From Liolophura sinensis (Eukaryota > Mollusca > Polyplacophora > Chitonida > Chitonidae), in NCBI RefSeq assembly GCF_032854445.1, contig NC_088301.1:30364402-30428401 (forward strand): a DNA stretch of 64,000 bases, in the 5' to 3' direction. Positions within the stretch are counted from its first letter, which is position 1, and every line of letters starts with the position of its first letter. The notes beneath the pieces are model-generated. The model worked only from the letters and a program-made list of their open reading frames with translations. It was not told where the DNA came from and made no database searches. This document shows positions 11,728-24,700 of this stretch, piece after piece. The position numbers and the translations under genes are program-made.

Positions 11728-12654
11728 GTAAGTACCATAGTTATTATCAGTTGTGGTTTTGTATGTCCATATGTACCTGATTTTGTCTTATTCACATTCT
11801 TTATGGGATTTCTGCTGTATGTTACACTACGTTGGGTTTGCCTGATATTAGAGGCTGGCTTTTTTTAATATAAATTTTATGTTCAAATTTGCTACATGTT
11901 TGACTGTTGTTCAGCATTTGGTAAGACAATACACATTATCACATGCAGACTGAATAGTGTTCTACATGGGCTTAGTTGACTCAGGTGCAATTAACTTCTT
12001 ATCCAAGTATCAGAATGCTTTAACTGAACAACATACACCTGTACCATTCTTACCGAGTCTCTAAGAGCAGTCTGATTGGAAGATCTTGTATCCTCTGCTG
12101 ATAGGAGGTCGAGAAAAATGGTGCACCACCGGGCTTTAGCCAGGATTTTACAACTGGCCGTCCAAAATAAGCTGTGTTTGAGGCCCAGGTACGGGCCAGT
12201 GGTTTGGGATAATGAGTGACTTCACTCCTAATCTTATATGCAAGAGCTAAACCTTTCAGTGAATGAATTTCTTTGTCGTGGTATTAGTACGTGTACAAAC
12301 CAAGTGATGTAAGGTGATGTGAGATTTCGGACTGCCTCAGTTGCTCCCTTTTGGAACTTGGTGTAGAATGTAAATATCTCTTCCCTAGCGATTTGAACAT
12401 TTAAACTGCCACTTCAAGATTCAGAGGAGCTGTATGGCACGTGTTATTGTGATTACATGTGTATATTAATTTAGTTGTAAAAACAGTGCTTCATAGGGAA
12501 GACAGTTCAGCCAGGCATCACACACTGCTGTTTCTGGCTCACCCAATTGAGATCCAGTTTTACGTGTGGCTAACACTGGCAAAAGTTCACACAGTGACTT
12601 CAACAAATGGACTGGAAGTTTATAATGTATGCGCCAAACCCACTTGGCGAGTTG

Positions 12655-12691
<37 letters not shown>

Positions 12692-12692
12692 G

Positions 12693-12736
<44 letters not shown>

Positions 12737-15700
12737 TTCTTACTGAGTTGGTGAATGGTGTTTTTTGCCTAATGGCTCCTAAAGGAAAAAAACGAATTTT
12801 CCAGCATTGTAGACTATTCAGAGGAAGGTTGTCTTGGTAAGCCCAGATATTTCTTGTCTAAGCCTATGGTGCACCATACATGGCCAGTGTTGAAGGGCTT
12901 TGACATTGGAGCTGTTTCCAGAGACTTCATGCTTTATCCCATTTTGTGCAGCCTGATTAAGTTTATATGCCTATTTCAGCTGTGACTGACAAAAAAGTTG
13001 CAGTGTTTTCCCACCCCCACTATTCTTGGCATCAATCTCTACCTGCGGTGTAGGAAAATTTGTCAGTTACGTGCCAATGGTTGCTGGTTTACTTCAAATG
13101 CTCTGATTTCTTCCACCTATAAGACTTAGTTGAAGCTTCATTTGTTGTTAAATGATATATTCTTAAAGGTTAAACCACGTAAATACATAGTCAATTGAAA
13201 TGGTATATTTCAGAATGTGGCCAAGGCCCAGCAGACAGGCAGCCCCATTCAGCAGGCACAGGTGGTGCAGCAACAGAAAGTCACTGCCAGTCAATCTGCT
13301 ACCACTGTGGGCCAGGGCCAGACAACCACTATCATCCAGCCTGCTCAGGCTCACACAGGGGGCCAGCAGCAGTCGTACATTGTCACAAGTAAGCAGGATG
13401 CCCATGACCAGTATCTTCTGTATGGAGAAGATGGCAGTCTGTTAAGTAAGACAAAGGCGTTGTATGAGTTCAAGGTTGCAGTGTTATTTGCCTCCTGCGT
13501 GCGTTTAACTTTCCCTGTCCTAACAATAGGGTTTCCCATCTGATGAACAAGGCGGGTAAAGATTTCCATCTATCCAGAACAGTTATCCTTTCTGTCTCAT
13601 TTCATTTGCTGTGTGGGTTGTTTGAGTAGACCTGTTCAGGTGACATATGGTCATTGAGATGGAGATCTTGGCTGTTCTTATGGTTTAAATAGTTGCCTGC
13701 CTTTGCTAATGTCAGAGAACCCTATTCACTTGATCTGTTAAAAGCACTTGTTTGAACTTGAAATGTTATCTCACTCCCTTCACAGCCACTGCACAAAAAC
13801 AATCCAAATTTTTGTCTTCATTGACAGTGTAACTCATGTACAGTGTAGCCTTGCTATAGCACACTTCAGGGACAGTTTCTGGGGCATCTTAAAGGCTATC
13901 CTCGCTATTATGAAATGACGTGGTGATCCAGTATAAATGGTTTATGTTAGGTTACGATTTTGACATGAAACTAAGTTTTATTGATACAAAATGTGTTAAT
14001 CAAAGGCTTTTTGAGTTATTGGAGTCAGTTTACCGTAATCACACAATTTTAAACTTCTCTGGGGTGTCCTGCACATTCCCAGAAAACTAACCTGACATGG
14101 CTTAATCATGGGCCTGCGCTGACCCACTGAACCTGATGCATGTTTAATCTTTCCACAAGATGAATGCAGCTAATGTATTTGAATCCAGTTTATTTTTTTT
14201 TAAAAAGAAAAAGGTAATAGGCATTTGATATCAGCTTCATCCAGGCCTGCTTATTTTAGAAGTACATGTAACTCCTGGAACTTCAGTACCTCAAATTCTA
14301 AGTGGACTGTACACACTACTATCAACACAATTCACGACTGCCTTATACCTACTGAATAGAAAACATGTCATGCCAAACCAATGAAGGAAAGAGGAAAGAA
14401 GTTACTCTCAAACGTTCAGACATGTCAGCTTGGTGGAAAGCCACATCTTACTGCCTGTAGTATCACACCTCGCTTTATACCCATTAAATTATCTGATAAA
14501 AGTTATAGGCATTTACTGAAAATGTACAAATTAATCCCTTTGAGACAGGCCTGTGATAGCCAAGCGCAGCAATTTATGTTCTGTATTGGTGACAAAGCCA
14601 AACTCTCCGGAAAGTAAGAATGCAACAACAGTAACACACATGTGCATTCAAAATCAAACTGGCTCCCAGGTTAACATCAATATGATGTGCCGGTAGCATG
14701 ACTGCACACATCTGGCCTATTCACTTAATCAGCAGTTTGCATTATGGCATAAACTTGATAAGTGCAAGGAGATTCCAAGGGAGGTAACTCAAAATCTGAT
14801 TTGGATTTGTTAAGTAGTTAACCCATGCCATGTGGGTACTGTAAGGGTGAACTGTAAATTCGTGGTCAACGGCAACTAAATTCCTAGTGGTATGGCCAGG
14901 GCTAACTGAGAAAGAAGAAAATAGTTGAATAATTTAAACAATACATGGTTATTTGTCCAGAAATAATACATGCGAGTGAGTCATGAGTAGTAGGTTTTTA
15001 ATTAAGAGGCCTTACATGCAAAGAATAGTAAATTTAACTCATAATGTGTATTTCATATAGTTTAAAAATCCTTGTGTGTCTGCAATTTTTTAGCTGTTGT
15101 CATTCCAAGTTTAAGCCCCTTTCAATTAAAAAATTTACTACAATGTGTGGGCCATGTTGTATGCAGTTGTCAGGATTGTGCTGTATGTCAAGGTATCTTA
15201 TAGGGAGGCTACACTGTACTTGCATATAAGTCTGCTACGTATTGAATATTGTATATGTGTAAATTTGACTGAAAAGACACCAAATGTGTACATTGACTGC
15301 CTTTGTTCTCCATTTTATTGTATTTGTTATACTGTTGTGAATATTTTGTCAAATTTAATGGCTTACAATTCAGAGATTTCTGTAAACAGGTTCAGTTCAA
15401 ATTGTATTATGTATACCAGAAGTTCTAGATGTTAGAGGAATTTAGTGGTAGGCAATGCATTATGGTAATGCTTTGACTTTCCAGTGTTTAGTTTTATTCC
15501 ACCATAAAGCTAGCTGCTCTTGTATAACTGAAATATTCTTAATTACGGTGTAAAACACTGTATCAGATAAGTAAGTTTTGCTGGTTGTGGATCAGCATGT
15601 AACATTGAATCTACGTACAGCCGTGACAAACCATTCATGCCAAGGCTGAAATTAGTTTTGTATGAGTTGCGCTTTGGTTTGAAATTTATGCATATCCTGA

Positions 15701-18700
15701 GGAAACTAAGAAAAGAACTGACCGTTCTGTGTGATTAGAAGGCTGAAGCATGTCAAGGCATCATAATGTGGCTCCTGTGACTAATGAGGATATTCATGTT
15801 TGCTAACCTGTTTGGTTGGTTTTGTCTGATGGGTTTGTTTGTAAACTTTAAACCGCAGTCACTATTATTCAGTTTTGTTACAAGATCATGGCCATGTGAT
15901 GTCATTTGAATTATACATACCTTGTTCAGGAGAAAGACTTGGAATCATTCAATCCAAATAGATAAGTTGCTTTATTGTCACTGTCAGATTTGATATGGAA
16001 GAATTTGCTCAGCACTATCTTGTTATGTAATGATTTTTGGATCATCATTGTATCATCGTTTACATGTATGTACAAAAAAAAAACCTTCTTCGGTTGAAGA
16101 AATGTCATAATGTTACAGCATCAGCTCTGAATGAGGATCAAGGCCAAGAGACAGTGACAATACAACAGGGGAATGGACAGACTGTTTATCCACAAGTACA
16201 ATACCTGGATAGCAATGACCACACCATCTACGCCTCAGCCAATGGACAAATGTATGGACAAATCTCCTTTAAAGGAGTCCTAAACTTAGGATCGGAAACT
16301 TGTTATGTAATGTTGTTAGTGTTGTCAGCCAGCGGAGGCAGGTTGTCAGTTAGGATAGAACTGTACTATGTAATCATAAACTGGGCATTTAGATAGCAGG
16401 GGTATCACCAAAGAAATCAGTGTCACAGTTTGTAGCTTGAAAAGTTTTAGAGCTAATATGGTGAAAACGTTACAAAACTGTAGAGCTTTAGGGTTTAAAT
16501 ATACCAACTGTACCAACAATGAAATATTTATTACCAAGACATTTACATGTTTGTAATTAGTTTTGCCATGTTACTCACTGTATTGTGGCTATCTGTAACC
16601 TTTCATTATGGAAGCTTTGTGGAGCTATTAAGAACTACAACAGCCTGTCTAACTTCAAACCATATAAACTGCTCTTGTATTAAGGAACGTAGCAGCTTCA
16701 TTTGTTAAAGAATTTTTGCATGTTTGTGACAAAAAAGTGATTATAAGTACTGTGGGTTTATCGTGGATGCCATTTCTGAAACAAAATCGATAATAATGTA
16801 ATCAAGAAAGAATTTTGTTTGATTTTTCAACTCCTGATTATTGAATAATCTCGCAGGTGTTCTGTATATTGAACTGATACGCTTGTGACATTTCAGGCAG
16901 TCCACCTACCCTGAGTATAGTCAGACAACAATGTATGCCCCTGTGTCTGGAACGTACTACCAAACTGCTGGTTCACAGGTAAGCTAGAGGAGACTTTTTG
17001 CTTTAAACTAGTTATGTACCTTAACAGCACTGGTAAAGTTATTCAAAGGATGGTCAAAATTTAATACTCCCATATTGAGTTTTAATTTTACTCTGTGAAC
17101 AAAGTATTTTGCTTATTTGAGGCTTAGTTATTTATTTAGTGTCTTATGTTTATGTTTTGTTTTTCCACAGGCAGGGACACCAGTCACCCAGATTGGGGTG
17201 CCAGGACAAATCATCACCCACCAGGGGGGTACATTCTTAGTCCAGCAGGGTACAATGGACGGCGAGGGTACGCCTCTTGGCCACACCACCAGAGCCTCGC
17301 CGGCCACAGTAGGTATCTCAGACGTGCTGGCAAAGTGTGTACCTACTCTGAGTAACAGGGAGGTAAATGACCAAACTGAAACCCGTTACATTTCAGTTCT
17401 TCTTTATTCCTAGATATTTGTCTGCCATTACTAGATGTTTTGGGTGCGTGCTAGGAACTGTGGCTAACTGCATGTATGGCTGCTGCTCCATGTCTGTTGT
17501 ACTGCTGCATGTCTAAAAAAAAAACCCAAACAGTACAACGCATTTTTCTCTGCTTTTTGAAATCCAAGTTTTGAGCATTATTGATGTTCACAAAGCTCTA
17601 GTTCCTCAGTATCACACAAATTGACTGTGGGTATAATGAATACACAATATATTGTTTTGGGTGGAAATTTGGTTTCTACAAAAGTCTGATGAAGAAAAAA
17701 AAATAGTTACTTCCTCAAAGCCAAAGATTTGAACATATGAAGTGCATAAACATAATTCAGCAGAAGTTGGTAACCTTTTGTCCATTTTTGGTTATTTCCT
17801 GTCACTGGATATCACCCTATGAAAATCATTGTGCTTTTCTTGATTTTCATTTGTGAAAGTTATAAAAAAAAATAAACAGATATCTTCAAATTACATTCAA
17901 CAGCCTTCAAATTGAGTTTATGGCATGTCCTTGCATACAAGATTCACCACTTGGTGCATTTAAACCCATGAGTGATTTTCAGTACATAAAGTATGAAGTA
18001 ACCCATCTCCGAAAAAAGAGACTATAGCATTAAAAATTGAATTATGTATAAAGTTTTTAAAATTTATGATGTGGGTGACTTAATGATTCCTTGTTAGACA
18101 GCCAAGGTTTTGGATCTTTGCAGTACATGGATGTGAAATCTAAAGATGGACTTCTATAAATATAGACTACGCTTGAAACGCCTTTATGCTTCAGATGCAA
18201 CAAGGAGGCACATTACATGCACTCTAATGATCCCTTCGTCATCATATCACTGAAAAATTGTTAAGCATGACGTTAAATCCCAAGCACGTACTCGCTCACA
18301 CATCTCATGTTCACACAGATGAGTAAAGCTCATTTTATATGGCGGATTTCAGTCCTCTGTAGCATTGGTTAAATTTCTAGTCTGCACATTAACATGCAAG
18401 GCAGCAGTCACACTTTTTGAATGAATCAAGGTCTGGATAGTTTTAATGTGATCATATGAATACCAGAGTGATGAAATTTTAGGACATGCTTTCTGGTATA
18501 ATATCTTTAAGTAAGTTCAACAGTTTTGCATTTTATAAAGATGTAATGCTTATTCCTGTATAACTTACTGAATGATCTCTGTTATGATTTTATGTTCATC
18601 ACCATTAACTTCTTGGGTTATTCTTGGGACACCCAGCTTCTTACTTTGCTTAGGTCATCTGGATTTGTCTTCATTGTCTGTTCATGCTTATCTTTAATAA

Positions 18701-21700
18701 TGCATGGAATATAGGTACCAGTATAGCCTATAAACCAATTTATTGTAGAACACTAATCAAATGAAGCTAGCTCAAAATGAAGCAAAGCTGGCTAAGTTGA
18801 ACACCTCAGTTTTCATAATGTGTTGAAAAGGGACATAGTTTGCTACAAGCCTGTTTTAGTAAATAGTTTCTTATAACTGGGATGGATTTTGAGAATTCAG
18901 AGAACAACTGTAGTTAAATGCTATTATGGAATTGGGGATTCATTTTGAAAGCATGTGCGTGAGATGTATATACATTGGTTCAAGCAGTATATTTAAATAT
19001 AGTCTGTATTTGCAGGTTGATTATACTAGTAAAACATAGCTTTCCACAGTGCAATCCACCTTTGAAAAATATGTCAAGCAATAGTTGTGAAAAAGGAGTG
19101 GTGCATACATACAGCCCACAGCAGGTCATCTTTGTTTTAGCTGGCTTCTTAACATGTTGCAGGTAAAAATTCTATACATGTAAAGCTTTTGGTTACACCA
19201 TAGCAGTTTGCATGCATTTAAGTGCCATGTCTGCTGGTAAAATATAGACTTCACACACAGCAGAGAAACTTATCTTTGCACCAGACATGCCAGGGCTGGG
19301 AAAGGCATGTAAATGTCAGTCTTGAAGTGGGTCAGCATATGAATTTCAAGCATATACATGTATACTTTGATAGGCATGAATATATGCTCTGCAAGCATAC
19401 TTGGGCTTAATATGTACATGTATGTCCGTACCTTATTTTTTGTACCTGTTGTCTGCATGCTCCACATATTTGTATAGAAGTGTGGATTGCATACTTCCAA
19501 TGGTAAATTGAAATCATGCCTTAGTAAATTTCCAATCACATTTTTGTGATGATTATTCATGAAACATTTGTAATGTTGAATAGTCTTTCTGATAGTTAAA
19601 ATACATCTGAAACAGCGTTCATCTGCTAATGTCTATGCTAACGGTGATAAGACAACATACTTTTGGTAATATCTAATTCTTTGCCATTTACTAATGATTA
19701 CCATTTAACTGTTCATTTCTATCAGCTCCAGTCTGTAGCAATTGTTTTGCATTTTTATTTGACACAGGTGCAGTGGCTGATTGACAATTATGAAACAGCA
19801 GAGGGGGTCAGTCTTCCTCGTAGCACTCTGTACAATCATTACCTGCGACACTGTCAGGAACAGAATCTCGATCCTATGAACCCGGCTTCCTTTGGAAAAC
19901 TTATCAGATCTGTTTTTCTTGGCCTACGAACAAGACGCTTGGGGACAAGGTTAGTATGTTTTTTTACTACTTCTAATTTAATTGTTCGCCTGTCAGGGAA
20001 GCACGATATGTTGGGCCCAACACTAGTACAGGTTTGTATTGATTAGTTGATCGTTGTGTGAAATTCTGTGCATTTTCCATGTCATCCAATGTTTCTGTTA
20101 TGTTTTCTTCAGGGGGAACTCAAAGTACCATTACTATGGTATTAGGATAAAGGCAGGATCTGCTCTTAACCAGTATACAGATGATCAAACCATGGCCATG
20201 AGACAGCAACCTCTCAATCAGGGAAAGTGGTGAGTGATGTCCCTTCTTACTTATTTTCAAGTAAGATGGTGTACAAGTACAGTAAGACGGCGGGCATGGC
20301 TAGAAATGTTCATAACAGGCAAAAAATTAACTTGATTACCTGTCGCTGGTGACAAGTAAATCACCTCTGGGCAAAATAGCAGAGTCAGTCTCCTTAGTGT
20401 GTGATGTTCTCCATGATGTGTCAGTTTTCAAATAGCAAAAATGTATACTGATCAATGATTTCTAGTTTTAACCATTAAGTAGATGCTGTATGAGATGAAA
20501 ATGGTCCTCCGGCTTACCTCAACTAGTTATGCTGCTGTCTTGCTTGAAACTCTCCTAATATACTCCCGAATGTCTACTTTCAACTGCACAAAGATCATCC
20601 TTAATGTTACAGGTATCAGTGATGGTCCCGTTTCTGTCACATACTAAACTCTCTGATTTTGTGAAGAGAGAAGTTAATGCACTGAAATATAAGAATTATT
20701 ATAGTGAAAACACATCAACATTTGGCACATACACACTTCAGGTTATACTGAAATATACTTGTGTACAACATAATATGAAGGGGGCCTCCGTGGCTCAGCT
20801 GGTTAGCGCGCTAGCGCAGCATAATGACCCAGAAGCCTCTCACCAATGCGGTCGCTGTGAGTTCAAGACTAGCTCATACTGACTTCCTCTCCGTCCGTAC
20901 GTGGGAAGGTCTGCCAGCAACCTGCGGATGCTCGTGGGTTTCCCCCGGGCTCTGCTCGGTTTCCACCCACCATAATGCGGGCCGCCATCGTATAAGTGAA
21001 ATATTCTTGAGTACGGCGTAAAACACCAATCAAATAAATAAATGAATAAACAACATAATATAAAGCTCATATTAAGCTATGAAGCAACCTAAAAATGTGC
21101 GACTTTCCCAATAGGTGATACAGTGTGAGTCCCATCGGCCCTGATAGCTTAGTTGGTAGAGCGCCCCCTTAGTGGATGGTAGATCCAGAGTTGAACCTGG
21201 GTCAGGTAACACCTAGAGACTTTAAAAGAGGAAGTTGTAGCTTCTTCACTTGGGGCGCAGCATTAAGGGGTAGTGCAACGACTAGTTTACCAGTATCAGT
21301 ATAATGGCTCAGGTAGGTCAGCTTACTTGCCTTCGGTAAGCACTAGATAAAAGAGTTGTGGAAATCCATCCTGCAATAAGGAAGCACTCTACATGCACTT
21401 TGAGGACTAATTCGTTGTCATATGACTGAAAAATTGTTAAGTTTGATGTTAAACCCTAAGCACTCACTCACTCACTTTCAGTCATTATTGCTTCTATAGA
21501 TCAGGGTCAGCCAAGTGCTTGATAGTTACAGTGAGATGTATTTCTTAACCATTGCTGAGAATAAGGTTGTCTGATTATTGTCAGTTTTAGGCAACCATCA
21601 ACTAAAGTAGAGGGAGATCATGGGTATGGAGGAAGTCACCCATCAGGTGTTCAGGACGCTGTGACAACCCAACAACAGCAGCATCAGCAGTACCTGGGTG

Positions 21701-24700
21701 ATGCTTCAGGAGCAATACCCAACTTTGGAGAAGTAGATCTGAACTCGTCACCCTTACCTGACAACATTTCACAGGAACACATCAAGGTGTTTGAGAAGTT
21801 GTACAGGGAGCATGCAGAGGTTAGTCACTTTTACTGGAATCTGGTTTCTGTCATGTCCAGTCATGCACAGGCTCATCCATCTAATGTCCTTGGTGGCCAG
21901 TGGTTTTAACAGTGGAAAGATTTTACTGCAGCGGAGGGTAGGATGTGGCATCTGTGTATTGGTTTTCAGCAAATTGTGTCCTGGCGGAGGACAAGGAGTT
22001 TCCTACTGGCAGTGTTCTTAGTGGCTAGGTGACTTTGAAGTAAAAGACCCAGGGGTTCATAGATGTCAACTTCAACTGCTGTTTAACGGTAGTTAAGAGA
22101 TACAAAACACTGAATACGGAGTTTAAAAAAACTCAAAGGTATGATATAAGCTAGAGAAAATCTGAGTGTATTTCAGGAGAACTCCATTCTGAAACAGACG
22201 CTTGTTGTGAAATATGTGGAGTGCAGGGCCTCTTTTATCAGTTTTCTCTGAAAGTGTGTTTTGACCACGTGTTCGCACCACGCTCTCCCGCCTATTTGAC
22301 AGTCAGCCCAAATTCATCTCTGCTGCCAGTCATACATCAGCTGCAACTTGGGTCTTACTTCTCTTTCAATCTGGGGTACATCACCCTCTGGAAAGGTGTA
22401 TGGGAACACACAAACCCTCATATTCACATAACCATCTGATCACAGAGAAATATACTACGCTGTGCTTTACTCTCTGTTACATATATCCACAATCCATGTA
22501 CAGATAGAGGGCTCTAACATTTCACAAGCTGAATGTTTTCTACATTTTAAAAGTAACAGGTTTTATCCCATTTGAAGGAAAAATTCGTATGGAGAATTGT
22601 CATATATACATATGTGTACTATTTTTAATAATATTGTTTGATTGATTTTAACTTGGAAATGGTGTTAATTAAAATAGTAGTCATTAAATTACATTTGATA
22701 TTCTTTGTTTATGTATTACATTGCTCTTATAAATAGTTGACTGCATCACGTCAAGTGCAATTCAGTGACCAGCTTCAGCCCATATATGGCGGACAGATGC
22801 ACCCCACATATTTTGCATTGCAGTTTACTTCTGTAATCGCCGCCATCAGTGCTTAGAATGAGAAACTTATCCTTCAATGGCCATATGTAAAAGGGTTTTT
22901 ATGAACTGTTTCTGCCTTTGTCAAGGTCGCTTTTCAAAGCATGTATGGGTACAGACCCCTCAGATGTGTGGACATGTGCTTTTATTTCGGGTTATGAAAC
23001 AACACTTTTGATTGGTCCAGTAATTTTCATGTATCCAATCACAGGTCACATTAAATAGTAGTCTACGTCATTTTCATGTCAATTCTTGATGTCAATTCTT
23101 GATGTCAGTGGTCGGTCATTTTTGTTTAAACTGGCAAAAGGTCAAACAGATTTTCTTGTAATTTAAATTAATATAGTTACCAACTGCCAGCATGTGAAAT
23201 TATTGTTCTCCTGGAGTTTGCATGGTGATCAAGAATTTATGCTTACATGGTTCAGGAGATCGACAGACGATCAACCAGTTAGAATAAATGTATGGGATAT
23301 TTTCAGTTTGAAATATCAGTATCTGAAAAACAAAGAAATTAACATTACATTGTCTTACTAATTCTATAGGTTAGTTAGATATATAAAAAAAACTCAGTAT
23401 GTCTCCATTAGAGGGCAGTTAGATCTGAAGAAAACTCAAATGACCTTGAAAAAAAAAACTCAGTATTTTTGATAAGGAAGGGAATAGTTTGACGTCCATG
23501 AACTGCTGAGACCTCTAAAAATCGAAGTAGGCATCACCAAATAGACCACTTAAAACACTGCACAAATATACTTTCATTTATTTTTTTTAGATTTTTGTGA
23601 TTTTTTTGAGAATGTTAAAAGCCACTGTAACATTTGAATTCTAAGGTTGTGGGCTTTATGGACATTACTATCAGAGTTTAGGAACTCTGATGTCATAGAA
23701 TGTTTTTTTAACTCTAATCGCAAACTGAATGTTGAAAATAACTCTTTTTACCCATGAGTGAGAGATTTCTAAGATAATGTTCACAAAAATTCCTTTTTTC
23801 TGCTGAACATCAGGAAGAAAATGGCGATGTGATGTCCAGAGTTCCTACATAGTGCCAATATGGCTGTTAAAGCCCACCATAGTATTCAAATATTTGAATG
23901 CCTTTCAACACTCTCAAAAAAATGTGAAAACAATAAATGAAAGTATTTTTATGCATAGTTTTCAGTTGTCTGTATGATGAACCTTACTTCATGTTTTGAC
24001 TTTCTTTTACTTTATGTGGTCAACTTGCCAGAATGCATGTACAAAAGTGTTCGTCAGAGATTGCTTCTCTTCTGTAAATCACATGTGAGATCACATGTAC
24101 CTCAAGTTGATAAATTATAAAGTCAGCGCCAAAATCTGCTGTGGGCGACTCCATTTTGCCTAAGAACTAGCCCTGAAGTTAATAACTGAAATATTACAAC
24201 CTTCAAAGTCATGGGTGCACTAGCATTTCACCAGTTCACATTTATGTTTTGTTTTTGTTTTTTTCATTTTCAGTCTATACTGGACGTGGTTGTAAACTTA
24301 CAGTTCACAATGATTGAGGCCTTGTGGCAAGGGTTCTGGCGTCATCAACCATCCGATCAATTAACGTAAGCTCTGGATACATAATCTGATGACCATCACC
24401 TCTGTCAGGTTGTGAAGGTCACCATATCAGTCTAGCGGATTTTAGAAGGATTTTCTTACGGGATTTACTACTTGCTAGATGAATTTTTATTTAACGGTGC
24501 CTGACCTGGTTTCTTAATTTTCCTGTCAGTCTGTCAAGAGATTCCTGTCAACTTGTGCGACATGCAGGTTCCTTCAACTTATGCTTGGTTTTCTTTAATC
24601 CCAAGCTTGTCTTTAAATGTGGATTCTTTACGTGTAGTATGAGGTACAACCAAATTTGTCCAATCAGATCACCAAATAATGAATGTTTTGGTCATTGTAT

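Noticed and set aside
17309-17413. Continuation of the RFX exon past ASPAT ([10 protein letters not shown]...)
   Set aside because: A donor at 17308 keeps the frame and restores the family sequence ASPAT-VQWL; the continuation does not resemble RFX proteins.
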